Below are positions 38,101 through 47,821 of a DNA stretch of 47,821 nt, piece by piece. The notes beneath the pieces were generated by a model. It saw only the letters and a list, made by a program, of their open reading frames with translations, searched no databases and was not told where the DNA came from. A program made the translations under genes and the position numbers. The stretch comes from Lingula anatina (lineage: Eukaryota; Brachiopoda; Lingulata; Lingulida; Lingulidae), in contig NW_019774114.1 of NCBI RefSeq assembly GCF_001039355.2, forward strand, positions 68,221 to 116,041, given 5' to 3'. Position 1 is the stretch's first letter. Each line of letters starts with the position of its first letter.

Positions 38101-41100
38101 TGATCTGGATGATTCTGATGGTGAGTTGGAGGATGATGAAGATGACACAGTTTTACCAGGTGACCCTGAAAATGAGGATGTCGCCAACCAACCACAGCCA
38201 AAGGAAACTGATCCAAGGCGAGAGGTAACATATGAAGTATTTGCCTGTGAGCTTTGGACCAAAGTGAACAAGGAGAAGATTGACTACCACCCTACATTAG
38301 TCTGGATGGAAATTATGTCTTTCATTAAGGGTTCTGTAGAGGCCCTGCACACTGAGAAGGGTGAACTGTCCAGAGAGGGATACCTAGAGCTTGGACAGAA
38401 GAGGGCACCCAACTTCTCCGGAGATCGGAACAAGGTGTATGACATGTTTGAGAGATACCGTCAGATCAAGTTGACCAAGGGGCTGTTTGATGAATGTGAT
38501 GTGATCAGCCATATTTACCGCAGATTGAAAGATATTAAAGTCTTGCAGTGGAGCCTTCATCAAATCTATGTGGATGAAACCCAAGACTTTACCCAGGGTG
38601 AACTTTCCCTCTTCATACGGTGTTGTCAAGACCCCAATTCTTTATTTCTCACAGGAGACACAGCCCAGAGCATCATGAGAGGAGTTGCCTTCCGTTTTGA
38701 TGATCTCAAGACTTTATTCCACTATGCAAGCAAGTCTTTCAAAGCTGTGGGCAAGACATCAGCAGTGGCTGTCCCCAAGAAGGTGTACCAGCTCACCCAC
38801 AACTACCGATCTCATGCAGGTATCCTGGACCTGGCATCCAGTGTGATTGATCTCTTGGTGAAGTTCTTTCCAGAGTCTTTTGACAGACTGGAGAGAGATC
38901 AGGGCTTATTCCTTGGACCCAAACCAGTTCTTTTGCAGTCCTGTAGTTTCAGTGACCTTGCATTACTGCTGAGAGGAAACAAAAGGAAGACGTCTGAGAT
39001 TGAGTTTGGCGCCCACCAGGTTATCTTGGTTGCCAATGAGGAGGCAAAGAGCAACTTGCCAGAGGAACTTAGTTTGGCCCTGGTGCTGACCATCTATGAA
39101 TCCAAAGGCCTGGAGTTTGATGATGTCCTGCTATACAATTTCTTCAAGGATTCCCCAGTAAGTTTGTTTTGCTGTGGATTTTTTTGTGGGGGATGGGGTT
39201 TATATAAATTGAAACATGATACTGCTGCCATAGTAATTCATCAGTTTAGCAAAAGCTGAATAGTAATTTACTTTTAATTTTCTTTTAAATTTTTTGATAT
39301 TCAAGAAATAAATGTCAGCATTTACAATTAAGTGTCAATGTTCTTGCAGGCTTACAAAGAGTGGAGAGTTGTGACAGGTCACCTGGACAAGCTGCTGGAG
39401 CAGTACAAGTACAACCAAGAGAAAGGACAAGATAATCTTGTGGAACTGGATATTGGTAAGTGATGGTTCATGCCTTTGAGGTACCATTAAAAACATACTA
39501 ACTTAAAGTGAATTTTTGAAAAAAATTATTTGGGGTGTCATGATGGAAACTGTCATTGAAAAAACTTATGTGAGTGATAAACTTATTTAAACTTATCTTT
39601 TAAATAATTTTTTCCAGATGAAGAGTATGACAATGTCCGTCCTAGACCATTAGACTTTAGCCCAGAGAAACACAAAGTATTGAACTCTGAGCTCAAGTAT
39701 TTGTACACAGCTTTGACCCGGGCCAGGGTCAATGTCTGGATATTTGATCAGGACGAGGAAAAGAGGGCACCTATGTTTGAATATTTTGTTCGAAGAAAGT
39801 TGATGGATGTTGTGGAGACAAGATCTGACAGCAGTGATGACGGTAAGAAATGGAGTGACTGTGAGCTGATGCTTTGATGATGCCTTGTATTTATGAAAAC
39901 TCCCAAGTATCACATTTGGTATTATTCCTCCTTCATAAGAACTACATTTTTTGTACCCACTCACAATGTCCACTTCAAATACATGCACATACTTGGAGCA
40001 TGCATACTCGCATGCCCACACACACACATATAACACACACACACACACACACCTTATTACAGGGAAGTAATGGTGTGGGGACAGGGAGCAGGATAGTATT
40101 TTTAATTGAGCCATCCTTTGTGTTTGCCAGAAAGGGTAACCAGATTATGTTCAGTTATATTTTTCTAGTCTGGAAACCAATTTTATTGTCTGTTTAGTCA
40201 TATAATTGCATGATCATGGCGAAACTCTAAATATTTTAATAAATTAAAAATAAATTAAAATTAAATAAATTAAAATTTGTCTTGGATTTGAGTATTAGTT
40301 AATTTTTAGAAAAAAATCAAATAGATTAAGTGTGACATGACTTTATTTCTAATTACTTACCAATATTGTTCATGTAAACCTTTATTTCTAACAGGTCTGT
40401 CATCTGCAATGTTTGCATGTACTTCTACAGCAGAGGAGTGGGTGAAGAGAGGTGATTATTTCTATAATCACAAGTTGTACCAAGTAGCTGCTAAATGTTA
40501 CAGAAGAGGTAGGATATATATCTTTAGCATGAAAATGCAAATTAAGACACCTTGTAGAGTGTTGTCCTTTTGGGATATTGCTTATACTTATGTAATGACC
40601 TAATGAACAGATATTTAGACAACATATTTAGTTTATTGCAAACTTTTTTATCAGACTTGCCTATCCAGACTGTATTGAACATTTATTCATTTTTATGCAC
40701 TCAGCTTCTATTGATGGTAATTAACCAATTTATAGCTTTATGATGAAAATAATATAAATCTTACCTGAGAATATAAACATAACAGGTGGTGAAGAAGTCC
40801 TGGAAAGAATGTCCTTGGCTCAAGCAAGAGCTCTGAGTGCAGAGAGACTGAGAGAAAACCCACACAAATTAAAACAGGAGTTTCTCCTGGCTTCTGAGGA
40901 GTTCTTGCAGTGTAGTATGCCATCTGAGGCAGCCAAGTGTCTGTACAATGCAAAGGAGTTCCTGTTGGCAGCCAGACTGTTTGAGAAGATGGCAAAGGTG
41001 TGCATCAGTTTTGCAAAACACAATGAACTACTTATATGAAAATGCTATGCAAATCTCTTTAAGTAGTGTAGTTTTGCCTTTTAATGATCTGTGGATTGTT

Positions 41101-44100
41101 TCATTTTCAAAAAAAGTGTGTTTATAAATAGGCATGCTCTTTAATGCTTTAGAAAATTGATACATTAATTATAAATACTTTTTAAGCATAACAATGAAAC
41201 ACACTTGATTGCTTTTAACATTTTAGTTTTAAATTTGTGATTCTTTTGAAGTGATTTTAATGTGACTCGGTCCAATTATTTTCTAGTTCAGGGATGCAGC
41301 TGTCCTTTACAAAAAAGTCAAGTATTACCAGGATGCTGCCAATTGCTATGAGCAATCCTCTGACTTCAGGAAAGCCATTGAGATACATGTGTCAGTGGAT
41401 CAGTTCCAGAAAGCAGCAGATGTCCGTGAAAGATATGACATTAAAGCACAGGTGAGGAGATGACACAGTATGCAGTTTTATGATAGGCCATTGACATGCA
41501 ATTCCTAACAAGAGCATGCATGCATGCAAGAAGAATGTGTGTAGATGCCTTGCATGCATGGGTGTGTTTATGAATATACAGTGAGAGAGATGGAGAGACT
41601 TAATAGATTTTCTTATTTTTTTCTGTAGGAATACGTGTCTCATGGAAAGATGCTGCCACAGGCTTTAATAAATGGAGCCCCAAGTCCTCTTCATAGCATG
41701 GACTATCTTTGCTTTGAAGCTGCAAAATTGCATTTTCATCGCAGAGAGTATGATGCCATGAATGCAGCCCTATCACGCCTTCCCTTTGAACGACAACTTC
41801 AGTTTCTCAAAGAAAGAAACAACATAGCTGGTGTTGCTGCTTTGTATAAAAGAAATGGTGAGTATTTAAATAGGGTTAGAAATTATATTCACAAGTAAGC
41901 TGCATTTCTAGTAGGTTACAATGTCAAAATTTACTTGCCATGCTTACCAGAAAAAATTCAAAAATGGTACCACATTACTGCTGGATATTGGGTAGACTTG
42001 GGTAGGCTTGGTAATTGTGAAAAAACTTTTTGTTTACATATGATTCTGAACTGATGAAAAATTTTAGGTCAGTCCATGGAAGCTGCAAAGTTTCTGAAGT
42101 CAAAGGGCAAAGTTGAAGAGGCCCTGGAGTATGCCGAGCGCTTGGATGATCCACATTTCAGAGCAGAGTGTCTCATGATAAGCAGCAGGATGAAGCTGCA
42201 GAATATGTCCAGTCCTACAATAAAGCAAAACATCCTGAAGAATTTAGAAGAAGCTGAAAAGCTCTTCTCTGCTTGTGAAGATAGCAATGGGCAGGCAGAA
42301 GCTCAGCTGTATCTTGCCAAGTTGAGAAAAGATATTAAGCTCCTGAAAATCTCTTCTGATCTTTTCAAGAAAAATCACAATATTGGTGGACAAGTGGAGG
42401 TGGTTGAGGTGCTAATGGAGATAGTTCCAGAGCTGTTACCCATACACGTTTTGCCAGTACGGGATGCTGTAGAAAGTGTTGCCAACTTCCTCCTCATTGT
42501 ACCGAAAAGTCCAGTAAAGCACACTCAAACTGAAAGGGCCATGCTTGACGTCTGTGAGCTGTACTATGGCATAGAAAAGGGGGATAGGGAACAAGTTAGG
42601 AAAGTAAAGACCAGTGAAGCTGCCAGGATTGACCTCCTGCTTACTGAAGATTTGGATAAAGATCAAGTGCCAAAGAATTTGGTCCATGAGAAAATGTGCC
42701 AAGATCTTCTTAAGAAAGTTGGCAATGGTATAAACAAGTGCCGTGCTATGATGTGGAGCCACATGAAAAAGCAAGAGATCTGCCCTGACTTCATTGCTGG
42801 GCAGCCATGTCAAGAACTTGGATCATGTTCTAAACTGAGGCAAGAACCTAAAAGGAATCATCTGCTGCACCACTTGGATAGCATCCTCAGACTCATTCAT
42901 TTAGATTCTACAGTAGAATGGGCATGTGAGCAGCCTCACAAGGACACCATCAAAAGGCAGCTTGAAGATCTGAGGCCCAGAAAAGAGCTTGGTGGAAGGT
43001 TTGGCTCTTGCCTGGCTTTGTACAAATTGCTCTTTCCTGCTCAGGGTCACCACAGGAATCTCTGCTCTCTTCCTGTTGAAGCTAGGGAAGTGATGAATAG
43101 GATTAGAAGCTTGGCTGTAGAAGATCAGTTAAAGAGATGGGCCAAGTATGAGTGGACAAAGTGTCCTCAAGATCAGTTGTCCAACACAGATTTGTTCCTG
43201 TTGATCTTCAATGTACAGCGCCTGCTTAAGGTCAAAATTGAAGTCTTGAAAGGAATGCTTACAAAGACTGCTGATGGCTACTCAGCAGAAGCTAGTAAGA
43301 AGGTTGCCCCACATAAAGTGCCAAAGGACATTGGTATGGTCTATGTAGGAGAAAGGGGGAACAGACACATGTTCATCAGTTTGATGAGCAGGTTTATCGA
43401 TTTCTCCAAAGAGCTCCATAGCAAACTGGACCCCATAACTGCCATGAGAGCACTGGTGCTGAACTTCATCAGGAAACTTGCAGACCGTGCTACAGAGCCA
43501 CTGATGCCTTCTATTGCCAATACCGTAGGTTTGATGATATATCAATTTTGTTCATGTTTTCTCTGTATGCAGATGTAATGATTTAGTTTAGCCAGTTATA
43601 AGATTGATATGTTTTGTATATTTCTGAATTACCTTTACAATAAACCTGTGACTTAACCATGACTTTAAATAATATTATTTTAATTATGATAATCTTATTT
43701 GGTCATACCTTTTCCGTTAAAGGTCCTAAATGGATTTGTAACTTTGTAATTCAAATGTACTTCAAAATATTCTGTAAATTTTTCACTTATAAATTGATAT
43801 TTATATTTGCTAGGTTTGGATGATGGAGCTGGCCACTACCTTATTCCTCAGCATGGTAGCTAAAACTACCCCTGGCGTTGTCCTGTGCTTGCCGTCAGGG
43901 TACCTGGCTCAGCTGTCTCTCTATGACTTCATCAGGGATGGAGAGTATGCCATGTGGATGAGCCTGACACACTGCACTTGGCCTAGGGAGTGGTACCCCG
44001 TCGTTGCTAGGATGATGGTTACCATGGTGAAGATACTCTGTGGTAATCACAACCCAAAGTTCAATGTGATTGAAGATGCTTTCTCATCTGTTGCATACAT

Positions 44101-45778
44101 CAGGAGTGGGGAGACAGAACGGACCCTAGTTTTGATACTTACTCTCTTATGCAACACCAACCAAGCCTTGCCTCCTGATTGTGAAGTCCTGATCCGCAGA
44201 TCCTTGAACTCCATCAGACTTGACAGAGAAATTTTGCCACAGAGGCTTTACTTGAGGGTTAAGGCAGCAAAAGAGGCAAATGGGCTTCAGGGTATTGTAG
44301 AAGTACTGCAAGAAGCGCTACGTCATAGAGACCAGTGTCTGTATCAATGCGTGTGGGGTGCAATTGGTAAAAAGTCCAGCACTGCAAAGGGATTGGTCAA
44401 TCATCCAGTTAGACCTGCATCTTTCTTTCCCACATATAACATGCCTCTCACAGATGTTCAAGCCACAGCAAACAGCTACTCAGATACAGGAAAGGAAGTA
44501 GAAATCTATGGGGAAGAGACGGAGGAATTCGATGAGCAAGAGATCTTAGATGCAGAAAAGTCAGCCAAAAGACTTGAGATGGAAAAGAAGCTTGTTGTTT
44601 GTCTTTTGGTAATTCGAGCGTGCAGGAAGTTCAATCAACTGAGACAAGTACCAAGTCAGGCAGCATCTGCATCGACCAAAGACAATCGCCTTCCAAATCT
44701 CATACAACACATCACTATTGATAACACCATGTGCGGATATTGTGGAGTTTACTTCTCAAGTGCCCCTACAACTCAAGATTGGGAAGAAGAAAAAGAAGAA
44801 AACCAAGCATCACAGCAGATGAGATCAGTTTCTCCCATCCCAACTGATGATACTGCAAGTTCACCCATGCCCAATGTTTCACCCCAACCATATCTGTATC
44901 AGAGTCAGTTATCATGGGAACCTACTAAAAGTACAGACACCCAGTTTGCCTCACTGGATGAGGCAGGGCACCTGTCAGGTAGTGCACAGCCCACCCACAT
45001 CTTCAGCCCAATGGAAGAGCAAGCCAAGCAGAGAAACAGTCATGAGAAAACCAGGGACCATTTTGAGAAAATGCAGTATTTTGGAATATTCCACACAGTA
45101 TATGTGAAACAAGTATTACCTCTATTGCAGAAATGTGAGGATTTTGAGCAACAGTTGCCCTGCGAAGATGAACATAATGCAGAAGCTCTTCTTTTCAAGC
45201 TGCATGGACTTGCAATTTCAATCATGCATCTGAAGAATACTGTGAACAATGTGGTTCAACAAAAGACATGGGGAAGTACTCGAGAAGTTATTCACCAAGC
45301 AGAAGAGGTAGCAAAACAGTTGAGAGCAGGAATGCCCATTTTTAAAGAGTGGCAGAGGGAGGCAGAGGTCGAGAAACACAGAATAGTAAGGGTTCCACTT
45401 TATCAGTTTAATACAGCCCTTTCAGTTCTAAAGACAATTTAAAATAATTTGAAATTAATTATGATACATATAAGACTCACTGGAAAAAAATGTTTGGCTT
45501 AAACTCAGATAATGGACATGACTGTTTTGGATTTGTAATTATGGTATTATTTACAAAAAAAAAATTAACATCATTTAAACATCATTTACATTTTTATCTT
45601 TTAGGCTGTAGCTCAGGAGAAAGCAGCTGAAGCTATGGATGAAGAGATAGTCATTGCACATGATGAAGATGAGAACCAGGTGGGCCATCTCCTGACAGTG
45701 GCGGAAGGGCCAGGTGATCAGAGACAGATGAAGAAAAATAAGAGAAAAATGAAAGGGAAACGCAGCAGGCAGAATTAG
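25525..45778 (+). CDS. TRANK1: TRANK1-like TPR, ankyrin and UvrD-type helicase protein
   Basis: Exons join in phase: 25525-25769, 26023-26188, 26870-27078, 28720-28858, 29188-29348, 29931-30042, 30161-30325, 30561-30740, 31434-31619, 31867-32120, 33167-33350, 35501-37057, 37276-37419, 37623-39157, 39350-39455, 39618-39842, 40395-40508, 40786-40997, 41287-41451, 41629-41857, 42068-43524, 43814-45385, 45605-45778; with the proposed start exon this makes about 3,165 residues. Order of domains: TPR (about 8-135), ankyrin repeats (about 210-310 and 610-780), charged linker, SF1 helicase core (about 1180-1850), TPR-like helices (about 1860-2200), long C-terminal region. This matches TRANK1 (lupus brain antigen 1), whose molecular role is unknown; nucleotide-dependent helicase or translocase activity is inferred from intact motifs. 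Exon 12 exists in two copies around an N at 35246; the second was used. Family identity is firm; orthology is inferred. Confidence 0.92.
26477..26730. mobile_element. 254-bp PIF/Harbinger-like MITE
   Basis: The left end gatcctgttcccatac and the right end, the complement of gaccctgttcccacac, are imperfect inverted repeats. Similarity extends inward through atcgatct and caggatc. TTA flanks both sides (26474-26476 and 26731-26733), consistent with a TWA target duplication. There is no transposase. It is inserted in the intron between exons 26023 and 26870. Its end sequence differs from the element at 19720-20128, so it is a separate family. Confidence 0.65.
27217..27830. repeat. Tandem repeat, four ~150-bp units
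   Basis: Units begin near 27217, 27366, 27526 and 27669 with cacttttc or cactttca. Each contains gataacac, aagtggaaa or similar, attttaccttttgg, tgaaacttacag, tgaatattcata, aagttatgctgtttttt. The first three are well conserved; the fourth is more diverged. The array lies in the intron between exons 26870 and 28720. Confidence 0.85.
27950..28410. repeat. Second imperfect tandem repeat, three ~190-bp units
   Basis: Units start near 27956, 28146 and 28339 with aaaaatga or aaaattga, continue through a tgttattgt-like core and a gtaata/gtaaag stretch, and reach aaaaatggaaataaac or a variant. The first two also share ctcat/cttatttcat-cacag. Divergence is high. The array immediately follows the 27217-27830 array in the same intron. 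Confidence 0.5.
28720..29348 (+). other. First ankyrin-repeat block
   Basis: The exons 28720-28858 and 29188-29348 encode ankyrin-like motifs: GDTPFHAALRIAV and, after an NSNPDRVKAVQDARGD segment, DTLLHKMAKAL. The TPLH-type signature is slightly degenerate. This follows the TPR region in the same order as in TRANK1 proteins. Confidence 0.75.
30161..30740 (+). other. Pair of duplicated low-complexity exons
   Basis: The exons 30161-30325 and 30561-30740 have the same phases (enter after one base, leave with one base) and similar products. Both start G(R/K)K followed by (E/Q)Q(W/Y)G(R/K)PA, and both end with KGARPKD, a short spacer, VHKVD, one variable residue, then GGDG. They look like an exon duplication. 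The encoded segment is basic and Pro/Gly-rich, probably a flexible linker between ankyrin blocks; either exon could be skipped without a frameshift. Confidence 0.8.
30993..31320. repeat. Direct repeat of ~100 bp in TRANK1-like intron
   Basis: The block 30993-31088 (gtgacaccaagatggcg onward) is repeated at about 31218-31315. Both copies run through atcaagcgt, ttacgtaa, gcaaatggg, aatacatat, acaacattatgatac. The copies are about 225 bp apart, in the intron between exons 30561 and 31434. Confidence 0.75.
32538..32590. repeat. T-rich low-complexity tract
   Basis: Runs of T broken by AA pairs within the intron between exons 31867 and 33167. I see no other structure in it. Confidence 0.8.
33482..35245 (+). 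repeat. Copy 1 of near-identical 1.76-kb duplication (broken exon 12)
   Basis: From acagctgcctcaaaataatt at 33482 to the N at 35246 this is almost base-for-base the same as 35247-37011. It contains the acceptor and most of exon 12 (33735-35245) but ends in mid-exon before the P-loop. Past the N the frame runs back into copied intron sequence and stops. It has no splice donor, so on its own it would give a truncated product. I read it as an alternative haplotype kept in tandem by the assembler, not a real second exon. Confidence 0.88.
35246..35246. other. Single N (assembly join)
   Basis: The only ambiguous base I noticed in the window lies exactly at the junction of the two copies. A one-base placeholder at a repeat boundary is the mark of a forced join between overlapping contigs. 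Confidence 0.9.
35247..37011 (+). repeat. Copy 2 of the 1.76-kb duplication (intact exon 12)
   Basis: This copy continues without a break into 37012-37057 and a proper donor, so it is the one joined to the real downstream sequence. Differences from copy 1 that I can see: taggg/tagag and aaact/aaatt near the start, one extra A in the intron (gtaaaagtac), ctcaaaaag/ctcagaaag, and gagtgct/gagcgct. That is four substitutions and one indel in 1.76 kb, a level expected between two alleles. Confidence 0.88.
37012..39842 (+). other. UvrD/Rep-type SF1 helicase core of the TRANK1-like protein
   Basis: Motif I (Walker A) GRSGTGKTT, about residues 1184-1192, is split by the intron at 37058-37275. Motif II VDETQDF is at about 1553-1559, motif III FLTGDTAQSI follows, then motif IV-like LTHNYRSHAGI, motif V IYESKGLEFDD, and motif VI LYTALTRARVNVWIF (about 1810-1824). 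All catalytic residues of superfamily-1A helicases are present: the lysine and threonine of motif I, the DE of motif II, and the arginine of motif VI. Between motifs I and II is a ~360-residue insertion with several acidic stretches. An active ATPase is therefore expected. Confidence 0.9.
37646..37685 (+). repeat. Coding (GAT)n microsatellite giving a poly-Asp tract
   Basis: Just inside the exon starting at 37623, GAT units encode GDDG followed by nine aspartates. The tract lies between helicase motifs I and II in a region with other acid clusters. Its length is likely polymorphic, in steps of one residue. Confidence 0.9.
40019..40053. repeat. (CA)n microsatellite
   Basis: Two CA runs separated by tata in the intron between exons 39618 and 40395. 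The flanks are also CA-rich. Confidence 0.85.
42068..45778 (+). other. C-terminal region of the TRANK1-like protein
   Basis: Three exons (42068-43524, 43814-45385, 45605-45778) encode about 1,070 residues with no domain I can name beyond the start, which continues the TPR-like helices (KFLKSKGKVEEALEYAERL). There is a cysteine cluster with spacing C-x8-C-x5-C then a histidine 11 residues later (EICPDF, QPCQEL, GSCSKL, KRNH). A possible zinc-binding CGYCGVYF lies near the C-terminus. The last exon is acidic, then ends in a strongly basic tail (KKNKRKMKGKRSRQN) that could be a nuclear localisation signal. Confidence 0.75.
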
Positions 45779-47821
45779 TTTTTTATTAAGTTCTTTCACG
45801 TTTACTACATGTATATACACATTGTATTATGTTATGCTGATTGAGACCATGTTCCAAAGAAAAACTTTTAAGATTCCGTTTAGAAATGTGAAAAAATTCA
45901 CAAAAGTTTACACTTTTCAGTTTTGAGGATGAACAGTCACATGTATATGTTAAGTGACAACTATTATATTTTATTCATATTTTGAAGAACAGTTAAATTG
46001 AAAATAAAGTAAACCTTCGATCCAAATATTTGACCAAATTACTGAAAATTCTCCATAAAAAGTATTTTATATTATTTGCAGCTACACAATATAGTTCATC
46101 TAAATTTGATTACTTAAAACATCTGGTGTAAACACTAAAGTGGCAATCTTGGTTACTTTGATCAACAATAATTTCAAAAATATCTTTCTTCATTGGATAA
46201 TTAGTATTTTGCCAGATCTTACGATTTTGGTTAAATCTTTGTCAAATTTTAACCAGTCAGTTTGTAGCATATTGTTTTGATAGCTTAGAAGTTTCTGTGA
46301 AATGTTAATGTTTATGATTTTATTTCTTGTATTCTTGTTGTGTTGGTAAGAAAAGTTAGTTTCAAAATAAAGTTCAGTTTTACCTTCTATGCTTTATGTG
46401 AAATTATCTCTTATTCTTGGTTGCTTAAAATAAAAGAAGCAATACAAAGTCTACATACTAGTACTTCAGTATTATTTCAGATTTTTAAATAGACATTACA
46501 AAATTCCATGGTGTATTGAACAAATTGAAAAGAACACGCCAACTTCAAATCTGTTTTGTAATGAAAATTGATTGCTAAAAAAAAAAAAAAAATGATTGCT
46601 TCTCATCGCATTCCAGTGACAGATAAAATCACACAATGAAAATACACCTTTTTACTTATTTTACCAAAAAAATCAAGTTGGAGTTATACAAGTTTTGTAA
46701 GTTAAGCTTCAAAATAATGAATGGGGTATGAAAAATGAATTACCACATTTCCAGCTAACCTTTTATACCAAAAATAAAATGGCAAACTGGTAAAATATCA
46801 ACATTTATATTTCGTGTGTCCTCCATCCTGAGTAATAAGAGATTCTTTTAAAGCATTAATGACAAACACAATACTGTTTATTAATATTTGGTCAGTTATG
46901 GCCACTTTCATTTTTTCCTACCCAAATAATGTCCACATTAACTGATCAGTTAATCAAAATGATTGATGGTGAGATTATAAGGTAATCAGTTATGCATGAC
47001 TGACTCCCACTTTTTAACAGCTCAGATTAATCCACAAAAGTGATATGAAATATTCTGTAAAGCTCATATTTTAAAACTCACTGGACTAACATATTCTTGC
47101 AACAACCCAAATACTGAGTTATCCAGAAAAAAATTATTAATCGGTAAATCTCCTAGCTTCCAATTGTGCGAGCATCACTTTGTGCTTGTTTGGTGATTTG
47201 CAGTGTTGTGTAGTAAGACTACATTTGAATGCATAAGATATCAACCTAAACCTGTTCTCATAAGTTCCTGATACAGTAGTCTAGAATCTGTTTTACATGA
47301 CATCCAGGTGATGCATACTATATAGATCCTAGCTGGATATTATGTTCTACATGAACTAAGTGATAGGTTTTCCCTACTTATATAATATATAAATTTATAT
47401 ATATCCCTGCAGTAAAACATAATTGTGCAATCTACGACTTGATATGTTATATTCTGAATGCTCTGAAAGAAAAAAACATTCTCAAAATATTTAAATTACA
47501 GTTTTCAATATTAATCTGTGGCATAATTTTCCTATGAAGGCATATTAAAGTGATAATAACTCTTCGTTTCGGCCAAAAAATGAATTTTCCTGGAGTAAAC
47601 AACAATTTTCCCATACTTACCAATGGTTAATGAATCCATTTTTACATTCAAAGTTAGTCCCTGCTTTTTTTCTAAACAGTTTGGTTTTTTGTTAAAATCT
47701 CTTAAGAGATTATAGCAGAGTATAGCCATCAATGGAGGTCACGTGGTCTAAAGACAAGCTCAGATATCAGAATAATAGCTATAACTGCCGTTTTTGTGGT
47801 AAAACAGAATATATTATATTT
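45779..47821. other. 3' UTR and downstream sequence of the TRANK1-like gene
   Basis: There is no coding signal. Polyadenylation signals AATAAA occur at 46003-46008 and 46366-46371, about 225 and 590 bp past the stop; either could end the transcript. An A-run lies near 46578. The remainder to the window end is AT-rich with no gene that I can support. Confidence 0.6.

Noticed and set aside
37012-39842. Bacterial helicase gene or horizontal transfer
   Set aside because: The motifs are UvrD-like, but the exons, flanking TPR and ankyrin segments and overall order match the animal TRANK1 family.
39650-40197. Frames of 107-154 residues over the CA repeat
   Set aside because: They are low-complexity (CA/TG) or antisense to a helicase exon.

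Overview
This is an AT-rich stretch of animal nuclear genome. The genes are split by GT-AG introns, exon phases join cleanly, and the encoded proteins (a CYP4-type P450, a degenerin/ENaC channel, an RNF34/RFFL ubiquitin ligase and a TRANK1-like helicase) are metazoan families. Scattered MITE-like elements, microsatellites and long introns fit a marine invertebrate bilaterian (echinoderm, hemichordate, lancelet or lophotrochozoan). The sequence alone does not let me choose between these.

Layout. (1) 563-2019, + strand: the last three exons of a CYP4-family cytochrome P450 whose 5' part lies off the window. (2) 2020-6660: intergenic sequence with two copies of a ~450-bp repeat and a candidate promoter plus 5' UTR exon. 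(3) 6661-14938, + strand: a complete ten-exon DEG/ENaC sodium channel of about 967 residues. It carries roughly 490 extra residues in its extracellular domain, encoded mostly by one 1.6-kb exon. (4) 14939-17469: convergent intergenic space with repeats. (5) 17470-20641, - strand: a complete five-exon RNF34/RFFL-type E3 ubiquitin ligase of 368 residues, with a PIF/Harbinger-like MITE in intron 1. (6) 20642-25524: the divergent interval between the ligase and the next gene. (7) 25525-45778, + strand: a 23-exon (24 with a proposed start exon) TRANK1-like gene. It encodes TPR motifs, ankyrin repeats, a UvrD/Rep-type superfamily-1 helicase core and a long C-terminal region, about 3,165 residues in all. 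(8) 45779-47821: 3' UTR and downstream sequence.

Inside the TRANK1-like gene, 33482-35245 and 35247-37011 are near-identical 1.76-kb copies separated by a single N. They differ by only a few substitutions and one indel, which looks like two haplotypes placed in tandem by the assembler. The gene model is intact if only the second copy is used.

The genes show no sign of acting as one pathway; this is an ordinary eukaryotic neighbourhood. The feature I find most likely to be new biology is the enlarged DEG/ENaC ectodomain. The rest of the interest lies in repeat structure (four small inverted-repeat elements, two tandem-repeat blocks and a fold-back triplication) and in some splice-site oddities.
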